DNA of 64,000 bases, from contig OY747713.1 of NCBI GenBank assembly GCA_963556495.2, positions 53,798,328 to 53,862,327 of the forward strand, written 5' to 3'. The stretch is from Valencia hispanica (Eukaryota; Chordata; Actinopteri; Cyprinodontiformes; Valenciidae). The notes beneath the pieces are model-generated. The model saw only the letters and a list, made by a program, of their open reading frames with translations. It was not told the DNA's origin and did not search any database. This document shows, piece by piece, positions 34,385 through 44,639 of this stretch; position 1 is the stretch's first letter, and each line of letters starts with the position of its first letter. Both the position numbers and the translations under genes were made by a program.

Positions 34385-36230
34385 ATACCATACCATGTTT
34401 ATTTATACAGCACATTTAAAAACAGCATGAGAGCTGAACAAAAAGCTGTACAAATAAAAATAAAATTAGATAATACACACAGGTAAAGAAAAAGAGGTAA
34501 AAATAAAAACTAAATAAAACCAGCTAAAGGTTTAGCCAACCTAGAGGAGAGTCAAGGGGAATTAAAGGCCAGTGAATAAAAATGGGTTTTCAGACGAAAC
34601 TTAAAAGAGGTGAGCGATGGGGTTAACCTAATCTGACGAGGTAATTGGTTCCACAGTTTAGGTGTGCAAACTGAAAAGGCACGCTCACCCTGAGATTTAC
34701 AGTGAAATCTGTAGCAGATGGTGGTTAGCTGACCTGAGGGACCAGACAGGTTTGTAGGGACTAAAGCGCTCAGATAGGTAGCTAGGTAGAGGCCAAACCA
34801 TTGAGAGATTTAAAAACAAACAGCATTTTGAAATGTACGCGGAGCTGGACAGAGAGCCAATGTAGGTCTGCCAAAATTGGGGTGATGTGTTGTCTCTGTC
34901 AGAAAATGGGCAGCCGCATTCTGAACCAATTGAAGGCCAGCGATTGAGGATTCATTAACACCATACAGGATAGAGTTTGAGTAATCGAGCCGTGAGGTAA
35001 TAAATGCATGGATCACAAACTAAAGGTGACGTCTCTTTAAAATAGGCTTGAATTTAGCAAAACGTTTTAAATGAAAACAACAGGACTTGACAGTTTGGTT
35101 AATTTGATTGTCCATTTTCAATCCCGAATCCATCCTAACTCCAAGATTTGAGATTGAGAGTTTAAGACTGGAGGAGAGAAAGGAGAGGTCATATTGGGGG
35201 CAATGGTTTGAGTTAGAATTAAAAAGGATAACCTCTGTCTTTACATCATTTAAAAGAAGGAAATTAGATGAGAGCCAGCTTTTAAGGTCAGAAAGACAGT
35301 TGAGTAGTGGATGTACCGAGTCATGGGTTTTTAAGGAAACGTATAACTGGCAATCATCACCATAGAGATGGTAGTTGACAGAATATTTTTTGAAAATATT
35401 CAGTTGGTGTGCAATGAATCTAAAATATATGAAAGTTTAATTTTCATCATTACATTATGGAAAAGAATGAACTTTATCACAATATGCTAATTTTTTGAGA
35501 AGGACCTGTAAAACAAAAAAACATGGGGCCGAGAACAGAACCCTGAGGTACCCCGCAGGGGAGAATTGCCAAAAGGGAGACAAAATTGCCCATCATTACA
35601 CTAAAGATCCTCTCAGATAAATAGGAGCGAAACCAATCAAGGGCAGTCTCTTCAATACCAAACACTTGGTTTAGGCAGGTCAACAAAATCGTGTGGTCAA
35701 CTGTGTCAAATAATGCTGTTAAATCCAGCATCACAAGCAAAACATTGAGGCTAGAATCAGTAGCAAGTAAAATATAATTAAAAACACGAAGATGAGCGGA
35801 CTTTGTGCTGTGTAATGAATGAAAGCTAGACTGATAAGGATCCATCACACAGTGGTCAGCTAAATAAGAAGAATTTTGATTGAAAACAACTTTCTCTAAT
35901 AACTTAGATAAAAATAGGAGCTTAGAAATGGGACGGAAATTCCCATAATCATACGGATCAAGACCAGGTTATTTCAGAGCCAGTTGCACTACTGCCTGTC
36001 TAAAAGCACAAGGTATTTTTAATAAGTGAGAACCTAAAACTCAAAAAACCTCTTTAAGAAGTCGGTAGGGATAGGGTCAGGCGGAGAGCCAGGAGGCTTT
36101 ATCACAGACACCAATTCCTCAAGTGAAGCCAGAGCAATCAGATCAAAATGGTTGAATGACCACTGATGAGAAGACTCAGGAAATGAGACATCAAAGGTGT
36201 GTGTGGGGGGGTCTGGGCCCTAATATTAGG
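34385..36230 (-). mobile_element. L2-group LINE, minus strand, broken
   Basis: The 3' end, with the complement of GTGCTGTATAAATAAACATG and a TATGG-type tail, is at 34385. Coding pieces are the C-terminal part at 34810-35016 (IHAFITSRLDYSNSILYG, LQLVQNAAAHFLTE) and the palm at 35477-35848 (LLVMLDLTALFDTVDHTILL, CGVPQGSVLGP). The palm frame is broken at the catalytic box by a foreign segment (35395-35507). Upstream RT blocks continue in broken frames to about 36230. Confidence 0.8.
35395..35507 (-). repeat. unclassified repeat piece inside the LINE
   Basis: A segment that does not fit the LINE coding. On the minus strand it reads CAGGTCCTTCTCAAAAAATT followed by an AT-rich TAGCATATTGTGATAAAG stretch. 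It looks like one end of a DNA transposon that I recall as common in fish, but I cannot name it. Confidence 0.4.
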
Positions 36231-36340
36231 AATTTTCCCATGGAAAAAAAATTTACCACTGGGTACACAGCTCATTTGAGATTTTCTCAAATAAAATATT
36301 ATCAACTATTCGAGAAGTAATTTTTTCCAGCATTCCTAAT

Positions 36341-36343
<3 letters not shown>

Positions 36344-36401
<58 letters not shown>
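36344..36401. repeat. (TC)n microsatellite
   Basis: Uninterrupted run of about 29 TC dinucleotides. Confidence 0.97.
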
Positions 36402-36404
<3 letters not shown>

Positions 36405-36530
36405 GCTGAATGCGAGGTTTCCATTTGAGTTTATTGTCTGACACCTAGGAACTTATTTTCAGTTACTTTCTCAATTTTAAACCCATCAATTTTCATTTGA
36501 GAAATATGCTTGTATCCTTGCCAAACAAGG
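36405..36530 (-). pseudogene. short LINE reverse transcriptase fragment
   Basis: The minus strand reads KIDGFKIEKVTENKFLGV, the post-palm block seen in many LINE reverse transcriptases. No flanking motifs. Confidence 0.5.
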
Positions 36531-36829
36531 CAAACATTAATACATTAGACATTTAACACAAGTTATTTATTAACAAAATAAACCATTTCGGTCTGTCATG
36601 GAAATTAATTATTAAGAAGGATCTGCTCTGTGTATTTCATGTACTGATAGTTACTGTGTGGCAGCTCCTTGTGATATGGTGACCAATCTGAATATTTGAC
36701 ACTATGAATTCGGGTCAGGACAAGTTCTACTGATTTAGTGTCTTACATCCTGGGTTGGCATATCAACTCTCTTTTACATCTAAGGATGTCCTGACATACT
36801 TTGATTGCGCTTCCACTATCAAGGGGCTG

Positions 36830-37820
36830 AAGCCTTTGTAGCCAATTCAGTGCCACTCCCCTGATCCCATACCATTCCAATTTTCGAAGCGAGATTGCTT
36901 AGGATGGAGGATGATGAAGGAGAGAGAATTTGGAGGATCCGTGATGAATTCCTGGGGAACCTCACGAAGAAGAGTTGTGTGGCTGTACAGAAACCCGTGA
37001 AGAGGTTTGAGAGATGGGTAGTAATGTAATGAGTCCTGAGGCCTGGAACGCAAGAGCTTGGAGGCCATGGAGGCCTGAAAGGCTGTGGGGAAGATGGTCT
37101 GGTGTCTGACTGTGGGGTTGTATGGATCATAAGGAGACTAGAAACCTGCGACCCAGGAACAGATAATCTTGATGCCAGCAACAGAGTTTCAGAAACCCCT
37201 TTGAGAAGGCCTGTGGTGCAGGAGAACTGAACTGGAAGGTGGTCTGGAGAATGGCAACAGTATGAGTAGTCTGGAAGCTGGCTGACATCAGCTGGCGGCC
37301 AATGGATGAAGCTGTGTCTATCTCAGGAGATGAGCAAGAATGTAAGGAAGATCTGGAGGTCCGCATCACAGATAGTCAGAAGGTGCTTATTAGGTGGTCT
37401 GGAGGCTGGCTGGACGGAAAGTCTGGACTTATAGCCGTCGACGAAAGAACTCCGGAGGCCTGCAATGACGGAGCTTGGAGTCCGGAGCCTGACAGCTGCA
37501 GCAAAGGCACAGGTGGTCTGGAGACCAGCGTCAATAGTGGTCTGGGAAACCCTCTTGGTGACCAACGGCAGCAGCTAAGTGGAAGGCTGAAGAACCTTAG
37601 AGACAAACAACAAAGCAGCTGGACTGGAGGCTGTCTGCGAAGCAGCAGAATCTCTGGAGGTCTGGGGAACCTTCTCTGAGGCTGGCGGCAGCACAGAAGA
37701 TCAGGACGCTGGCTGGGAAGGCAGTCTGGTGGCCGGCAACACAAGAACTTGGAGACTGCTGGCAGGCAACACAAAAGATTAGGAGGCCACCTTTGGTAGC
37801 GAACTAAAAACTGGCGTCAT
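36830..37820. repeat. degenerate GGTCTGGAGG-type minisatellite tract, part 1
   Basis: About 1 kb of diverged units built around GGTCTGGAGGCTGGC, GGCAGCA and CAAGAACTTGGAG. It gives long but meaningless Pro/Ser/Leu-rich frames on the minus strand and Gly/Trp-rich frames on the plus strand. The tract resumes beyond the insertions at 37822-38720 and 38930-39257. Real coding in any frame is not supported by a known domain. Confidence 0.5.
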
Positions 37821-37821
37821 A

Positions 37822-38720
37822 AATCAAATCAAATCAAACTTTATTTATATAGCACAATTCATACAATAAATGCAACTCACGAGAACGAGATCACGGATAC
37901 AAGCGGCTGAAATGAGTTTCCTCCGCAGAGTGTCTGGGCTCTCCCTTAGAGATAGGGTGAGAAGCTCAGTCATCCAGAGGGGGCTCAGAGTAGAGCCGCT
38001 GCTTCTCCACATCAGTTGAGGTGGCTCGGGCATCTGGTCAGGATGCCTCCTGGACGCCTCCCTGGTGAGGTGTTTCAGGCACGTCTCACCGGGAGGAGGC
38101 CCAGGGGAAGGCCCAGGACGCGCTGGAGGGACTATGTTTCTCGGCTGGCCTGGGAGCGCCTTGGGGTTCCTCCCGAGGAGCTGGAACAAGTGGCTGGGGA
38201 GAGGGAAGTCTGGGTCTCTTTGCTTAGGCTGCTGCCCCCGCGACCCGACCCCGGATAAGCGGAAGAAAATGCATGGATGGATGGATGGATGGAAATGCAA
38301 CTTAAAGTGCTTTACAAATTAAAATGACCTCACATGCCCACATTCCCTCCCATCCCCAGTAATATAAAAGCAATTTGACATTAATACCCCCGCGTTACAC
38401 TCATCTTCTGACATATACACACTCAAACACACGTGTAAGGACATAGGAAGAAAAAAAAATGAATAAATGAAATAAAACGACCTGGGCTGAGTTCAGATGA
38501 GCCAGACAAGCTAAGTAAGGAAACACCATCAGGGGATCCATCTGCCCCAACAGCAGCAGAACCACAGCAGCAGCTGAGGCATCGCCACAGGGCGCCCAGG
38601 GAAGGGAGGGCGGAGGCCCCGACATCTACCCAGGCACACCCAGAGAGCACCCAGGCCGCCACAGCCGACCACCGCTCCCGGGGCTGAGGGCTCCCACAGA
38701 GGAAACACTGGAAAAGGGTA
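37822..38720 (-). repeat. minus-strand LINE/SINE 3' tail region, split by another LINE
   Basis: Starts with CAAATCAAATCAAACTTTAT (an AAATC repeat tail) and TATATAGCAC at 37825-37850. It is interrupted by the insertion at 37878-38292 and continues as AAATGCAACTTAAAGTGC, the common fish LINE 3' end in complement. The far boundary is uncertain. Confidence 0.5.
37878..38292 (+). mobile_element. LINE 3' end with GGAT tail
   Basis: Flanked by a 10-bp target duplication AAATGCAACT (37868-37877 and 38293-38302). The + strand (frame from 37886) reads the C-terminal end of a LINE reverse transcriptase, including MSFLRRVSGLSL and RWLGHLVRMPPGRLPGEVF, then RRPRGRPRTRWRDYVSRLAW, ending PPRPDPG. The tail is ATGGATGGATGG. 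Strongly 5' truncated. The clade is not certain from this end alone. Confidence 0.85.
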
Positions 38721-38821
38721 AAATAAGGTTAATATATGCGATGATAAAATTCTGATAGAATAGAACATAAAGATAAAATAAATATAAAATGAATAAGTGA
38801 GTAATAAAAATAATCAGTTAA

Positions 38822-38928
38822 AAACAGCTGAGTCTCGGGAGGCTGGCGGCTCAGGAGCTTGGAGACTGCAGAAGGTGTTGATGCTGGCATCATTGTCTAA
38901 GGAACTCTCTGGATGGCCAACAGCAACA
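38822..38928. repeat. degenerate minisatellite tract, part 2
   Basis: Short continuation of the 36830 tract (GGAGGCTGGCGGC, GGAGCTTGGAGACTG) between inserted elements. Confidence 0.4.
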
Positions 38929-38929
38929 G

Positions 38930-39257
38930 CAGAATAATAATAGCTTGCATTTATATAGCGCTTTTCAAGACTCTCAAAGTGCTTTACAACTCTATTATTC
39001 ATTCACTCTCACATTCACACACACTGGTGGAAGCAAGCTATGATTAGCAGCCTGAAGCAAGCTATGATTAGCAGCCTGGGGTAGACTGACAGAAGCGAGG
39101 CTGCCATATCGCGCCATCACCGATGGCCAACACCAGTAGGCGGGTAGGTGAAGTGTCTTGCCCAAGGACACAACGACATGTAGCAGGTGGAAGCTGGAAT
39201 CGAACCCACAATTTCTGGGTTGGAGGCTGACAACTCTACCACTGAGCTACAGCTGCC
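38930..39257 (-). mobile_element. tRNA-derived SINE
   Basis: The minus-strand 5' head is tRNA-like: an A box TAGCTCAGTGGTAGAG (complement of 39234-39249) and a perfect B box GGTTCGATTCC (complement of 39196-39206), so RNA polymerase III would start near 39257. The body contains TGTCCTTGGGCAAGACACTT. The 3' end reads GAAAAGCGCTATATAAATGC and an ATT repeat tail at 38930. A 26-bp segment (GAAGCAAGCTATGATTAGCA...) is tandemly doubled at 39030-39078. A degenerate relative lies at 61085-61265. Confidence 0.85.
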
Positions 39258-40500
39258 CTGAAGAAGGACCTAGGAGGCTCATGTCAAAGGCTGGTGTATG
39301 CTGGCTGGTGGTGGAGGAGATTAAATGGAAGCCGGCAGTGGAGAAGCTGTACTGTGACCTGGTGGCAAAGGTGCTTGAAATCAGAAGACTGGTGACGATA
39401 CTGGAAACCAGGGGACCACCGATGATGGTGTTGGTAACGCTCAGTAGAATGGATTACGACATGGAGAATCGTGAAAGGAAGTTGTTCAGGTAGTTTGGAA
39501 ATCCCTGGAAATGGTGGCTCAGTAGCCCGGAGACCACTGTGGAGCTCTGGAACCTGGGGACCATGGAGGAGCTTGGTTAAATGGAATCTGCGGGGGAGCT
39601 CGGGAGGCTGGAACCAACAGAGAAGCTCTGGAGAACTGCTTAGAGGCTGGAGACATCCTCGGAGGGGCTCTGGAGGCAGAAACCCACATTGGAATTCAGG
39701 AGATAGAAGCCCACGTTGCAGTAGAGGAACTAGTGTACGAAGGAAATCTGAAGAACAGCGTAGAGGCCGGAGGCACCCTTGGAGGAGCTCAGTAGAAAGG
39801 CGCTATATGCGGATACACCCTCGAAGGACTTCTGCAATGACTGACGGTGGAACTGTTGCTGCTGCTTAGGCGGCTGGTGGAGAAACTGCTGTGGACAGGG
39901 GAGCTCCTGCTGGAGAGAGTTGTGAGCGGATGAGCTGTGGAGAAGTCGGCCTGATCCCCCGGAGAGGGCGAGGAGGTATTACAGCTTGATTCTCCATAAA
40001 AGGGATGGAGTATCCCGGAAGACGGCCCTGTTTGCACTGTGGAGCAGAAGTAGAAGGAGACGCCTGAACTAGAAGAAAAGGGGCTGATGCAGATGATGGT
40101 TGTGGTGGTGCTGGAGAGAACTGCATGCACAGGGGAGGCAAGCAGCTGGAGAATTGATACATAGTTAAAGATACAGGCACTAAAGAGTTGGACTAACCCT
40201 CTGGAGAAGGAATTGAAGCTTCAAACTGACCTTCTGGATTGAGAGAAGGAGCGTTCCAACCTGGTGTTGTCTCTGTTAGGAAAAGGTGAAGCAGGAGTAA
40301 CTGAGGTAAGAGGTGAGGGTGACGAGGGTACAGCTGGAGGTGGAAAACCAGAGATGAATTGCAGCACAGATGTTGTGGTTTAGGTCGAGGTGACTTATTG
40401 TAGAGCTTAGTCAAAGCTGACTGACGATACCACCCTGTTCTTCTAATAGTTCCACTAAGCCCAGGTCTGGAAAGAAAGGAATCCAATCACGTATAATTTT
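39258..40500. repeat. degenerate minisatellite tract, part 3
   Basis: Diverged units of GGAGGCTGGA, AGCTCTGGAG and GAAGAAC words, fading towards 40500. Minus-strand frames are Pro/Ser/Gln-rich (for example 40193-40486, which starts MDSFLSRPGLSGTIRR). I do not recognise a protein. It might be a decayed repeat-rich coding region, but no frame stays open. Confidence 0.45.
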
Positions 40501-40903
40501 CACACATTCAGCAGCCACCTCCAACCGCCTTCATGCAGTGCATTGTGTAGCAATAATGTCAATATAAGTTCTTACATTCTGCCTTAAAAGTCCAAAATCC
40601 TTGACAAATAGCTGGTTTGCTTGGTCCTGATGGATTAGACAGAGTTATTTTAATAATAAACAAAACATACACTTATAAAAACAATTGAAAACAAGAGAAA
40701 ATGTGCAGAGGATGGAAATAAAAGGGGAACTAGGAGACATGAGAGGGAACAGAGTAAATGGGAGAATCCAGTATGGTGTGAAGGAGAGAGAGGAGCTTAA
40801 TGCCTTGTCCTCACAAAACAAAGATATAATGCCTTGTATCTCACAAAACAAAGATATTTTTCTGCGGTTCGGCCCGTCATTCACACGAAAACGCAGATTT
40901 ATG
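40501..40903 (+). other. intron sequence before the G-rich insertion
   Basis: AT-rich, with a tandem CACAAAACAAAGATAT doublet (40812-40853). It ends in the target-site copy AAAACGCAGATTTATG (40888-40903). No gene seen. Confidence 0.5.
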
Positions 40904-43835
40904 CGGGGTGCTGGGGTCGGGCGTTTGCACGGGTTCGGTCGGACCTGCGGGTGGACTGGCCGGGTAGTGGGTGTACAGGGCAGGTGGGTGGGGCGCTGGG
41001 TTTGGTCGCCTACCGGGCCATTGAGCAGCAGTGGTCGCTCCTCAAGGGAATGGGGCTGGTGGATGTCGGCCTGGTGGGTTGGTTGGTCGGTTTGCTCCTG
41101 GTTTGGGCAGGTACGTCGCCGGGGTTTGGGCTGCGGGGGCCTCCTTTGCTGGCGGGGAGGCTATTGGTAACTAGCGACAGGTGCTCTCCTCCTACGAGGG
41201 CACTTGGACAGGGGGAAGGGGTGTGCTGGAGGGGGGGCAAACTCAACCTGGGTGTCTAGTGTCTTTTTGTGTTCTGATAGTAGAGCGAATGTCAGAGTGG
41301 GTTTAGTTCTCCTTCTGGGATGGGGCTGGAGAGACTGCCTTGGGCTTGGTGATGCTGTGGCCGTGGGCCCTGGGTTGAACGTGCCATGGCCTCCCTCCCC
41401 TGGTGGATCCCGGTGAACAGCGGTGCCTATTGGGGTCAGTGGGGGAGCTGGCTCCCTGGGAAGACATTTTGTCTCCTAGTCCTTCCCTCCCCATCCCCGA
41501 ACACCTCTGTCCACCCTCTCCATCACTTTACCACTCATATAGGGTCTTGGGGCATGGGCACATCACTGGGGTGCGAGGAGGGGTTTGCCTCCTCGCTATC
41601 CCGTGGCGTCCTGGGTCCCAATTTTACTGTACAAATTAGACACTCCCACTTATAACATTTTAATGCGACACACATGTAGGGACTTTGGTGTGGGCACACT
41701 TTCATCCAGAGGGGGAGCGGTTCAATCAGCTTCACCTCTGGTGCCGGTGCCCACTGTTAAACCACATATAGACACTGAGGGCTCGGGTGGGGGTTGGGGG
41801 ATGTGCAGCCACCTTCCCCACATCCCACCCCTCTGTTTTAAATGCACATTATAACAACACGCATCAACACCATACTCGAGCGGGAGGATAGAGGCTAGGG
41901 GTCTTCTCACATCTCTATTCGCTACGGGCCATCAGGGGTTGGGGTCCGGAGGAGGAACAGGTGGTCTGGTCGGGGTCCTGGGCTGTCAGGCTGCCTCGCC
42001 ACTGTGGGGCTCTTGGCGGTCTGCTTGTCTCCGTCCTAGAAGGTAGGGGTCCATCTCCCGGGTCCGGGGGCTGGTGGCTCTACTGGTGCATCGGTACCTG
42101 GACCTGGGAGCATGAAGTGTGTATGGGGTGTGTGAGTGAGGGTACAGCGTCATTTCTTGGGTGTCTTGGTGAGTTAGTGAGAATGAATGTGTTTAAGAGG
42201 GAGCGAACGTGTGACTGTGTCTGTATGTCTTTGTCTGCCTGTCAGCTTTGGTCTTGGGCTGCCCTCTCGCCTGGCGCACCTCAGGCCTTACATTTAATGG
42301 GGGGCCTATTTCCCCTCAGTCACTCCCCGCCAGTGACGGATGCCCCTGCCTACTGGTGCGTCGGTGGTAAATCCGGTTCGAACCAGGTGCGTGCCTGGCC
42401 GGGCCTGGGGAGGCCGGTGTGTCAGTCGGCCGATGCGCTGGGCCGATGTCTTCCCTTGGCTGGTTGGGGCACCTCTTTTAGGGGTGCCAGGTTTGGGATT
42501 GTTGGATGGTGCCTGCTCAGTGGCTCGGCGGGATACGGATACGGCGTCTCTGCTCCTTCGATCACCTGTTCTGTGTGCACTGTGTGTGGTCGGTTCATTG
42601 GCGGGTTGGACTGGCCCTGGCCTTTGTTGGATGCCTGGTTTCGGCACTCTGAGTTGCGCGGGATCAGGACTCGGGAGCTGGTACAACTTGGTGTCCACGT
42701 GCTGGCTGAGCTTGGCCTGGGGATGCTGTCCATCCTTTGCGGCTATCGGTTGGGCGCCCCGACGTGGGGCAGGGGTGGGGCGCTGGGATGTTGGCGGTGG
42801 GGATTGGCCCAGGGTGGTGGTGGCGCGTGGCGGCCGGTGGTTGGCCGTGGCCCCTCGTCACCTGGTCCCTTGTCGGGTCTCTGTTGGGGGGTGGGGCGCC
42901 CCTGGGCCCCGGCTCTCCCGGTCCATGGACTGGCCCGCCCTGGCGCGGCTGGTTGCCGGCGGGGCCAGTGGGCTCGTCACTGCTTACCCCCGGGCCCCTG
43001 CATAGTACCCGCTGGACGTTCCCCTGGGGTTCTCCTTTGCTCCTCTCTTGGGGGATGCGGTCGGCCCCACCCGGGTCCGTCTGGGGCTCTGGGGGTCCTT
43101 TGGACGTCTTTGCTCCGATCTCCTTCATGTCTGCATCGATTCCTGGGAGACGGATTGATGCCTGCTCACACCAGCTATCGAACACTCTTATGGAGAAACC
43201 TTATATGCACCAGCATGCTAACACACACACATAGATGTGGGGTCTCTGGTGTTTACAGATATATTCTTGGGCTGAGGTTATCATTACTAGAGCTTGATTA
43301 ATCGGTACCATGAGTTTTTCTGTGACATTGTTGTTGTATTTTTATATCCATTTTTGTGTGATGTGGTTGTGTAGTTCTTAGTTCACAATGTTTGGTTTGT
43401 TTTGTCCATGTTCCTTTTTCGTGTTATGTTTTTTTTTTCTCTCTCTCTGCCGTCTTGTGGGTATGGAGGCAGACTTCAATGTTTTCCTGTGTTTTCTTTG
43501 TTCCCCTTCCTCTCTTGTATTTTCATCTCACCCTCTCTCATGACTTTTTGTTTCCTACCTTTCTTCTTCATCTTCTTTCTTTCTTCCCCTTAATTTTCCG
43601 TCTCCGTGTCCATAACGTCAGGAAATAAAACCCCCAGCAATTCATAATAAAGATTTTTCACACATATATCAAGTAGAGTACTATAGCAAAAGCTGTACTG
43701 CTCCGCTTGTGAAAGTAAATCTGTTGGGGTTCTACTTGGTACTCAGAGACCAATTCTGAGCTCCACACTGCCAAACAGGACACGATTAAAAAAAAGAAAG
43801 GAAAAAAAGAAGAAGAAAAAAAAACAAACAAACAT
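40904..43835 (+). mobile_element. 2.93-kb G-rich retroposed unit, identity unknown
   Basis: Bounded by a perfect 16-bp direct repeat AAAACGCAGATTTATG (40888-40903 and 43836-43851). The right side ends in an A-rich tract (about 43788-43835), so this is a target-primed retroposition product read on the + strand. AATAAA signals lie at 43623 and 43646. The first 2.3 kb is strongly G/T-rich on the + strand and gives long open frames (446 codons from 41961, 221 from 42340) with no recognisable domain and Gly/Trp/Cys-rich composition typical of chance frames in GC-rich DNA. The last 400 bases are T/C-rich. No reverse transcriptase or endonuclease motif is present. Best guess: a 5'-truncated LINE represented only by its long 3' UTR, or a retroposed non-coding RNA. 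Confidence 0.8.
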
Positions 43836-43851
43836 AAAACGCAGATTTATG

Positions 43852-44071
43852 GCACCGAAAACAGTCTTTTTAAAAACTCCGGCCAAAGTGAAGATTTGTG
43901 GTTTCTCCGTTTTAGGAGTTTGCGTGTGGACACAAATAGTTTTCAGCTCCGCAACGTCACTTTCCGCAAAAAAAATGCTCCTACATCATTCGTGTGACCT
44001 GTGTTTCCTCAGAGCTGTGTTGGCATCATTGATTTTCCAAGCGCTTTTTGTTTGCTTGTTTTTACAAGCCC
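43852..44071 (+). other. continuation of the pre-insertion sequence
   Basis: Joins 40850-40903 once the retroposon is removed. Contains GTTTTAGGAGTTTGCGTGTG and GCAACGTCACTTTCCGC; possibly a non-autonomous transposon, no termini found. Confidence 0.35.
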
Positions 44072-44310
44072 ATTACTGCTCAGTATGAGGGATTGCTGAA
44101 GGATTGCTGTGGTTGGAAAGTTTGCATCAACGGGGCCCAACCTCACGTCAATGACTGACGCAATCTGCTGGGATTCCTTAAATAGGAAACTTTTTAACTG
44201 ATTGGAATGTTTGTATAAATGTATTGAAATGACTTCTTGTTAAGTGCCTTGAGATGACATCTGTTGTGAATTGGCGCTATATAAATAAACTGAATTGAAT
44301 TGAATTGAAT
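44072..44310 (+). mobile_element. L2 LINE 3' end fragment
   Basis: Same 3' UTR as 30700-30936: GCTCAGTATGAGGGATTGCT through GTGAATTGGCGCTATATAAA and GAATTGAATTGAATTGAA. Only about 240 bp retained. Confidence 0.92.
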
Positions 44311-44597
44311 CAGAGGTTAGTGGTGGCAGCTATGAGAGGGAGCAGGCAGAGGGGAATTAGATGAGAAACAGCTGAGAAGGGGCGCATACTGGCAGGCTGA
44401 GGGAGAGAGAGGGAATAATGGCATTAGAAAGGTAAACACTAACAGGCAAAACATAATACAACAACTGAAGATTCTAATCAGAAGTAAATAAATAACAACT
44501 AAAGGGAAAAGTGAAGGCAGAAAACAAAGAATGTGTAAAGCGAAGTACAATGAAACAAAAATGCAAACATAGAAAAAAAACAACCCTTGATCCTGAC

Positions 44598-44626
44598 AAA
44601 TAAAATAAAAATAAAATAAAATATTG
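44598..44626. repeat. (AAATA)n low-complexity run
   Basis: Short AAATAAAATAAAAATAAAAT run. Confidence 0.8.
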
Positions 44627-44639
44627 TGGTAGTGAACTT

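Noticed and set aside
39196..39249. A functional tRNA gene from A and B boxes
   Set aside because: The boxes are the head of a SINE; no acceptor stem or clover-leaf is completed.
38822..40500. Proline-rich host gene on the minus strand
   Set aside because: Frames break every 100 codons or so, there are no splice-supported blocks, and the DNA is repetitive.
41961..43301. 446-codon open frame in the G-rich unit
   Set aside because: Composition (Gly, Trp, Cys, Leu) and overlapping long frames on both strands are what GC-rich DNA gives by chance; no domain or conserved motif is readable.
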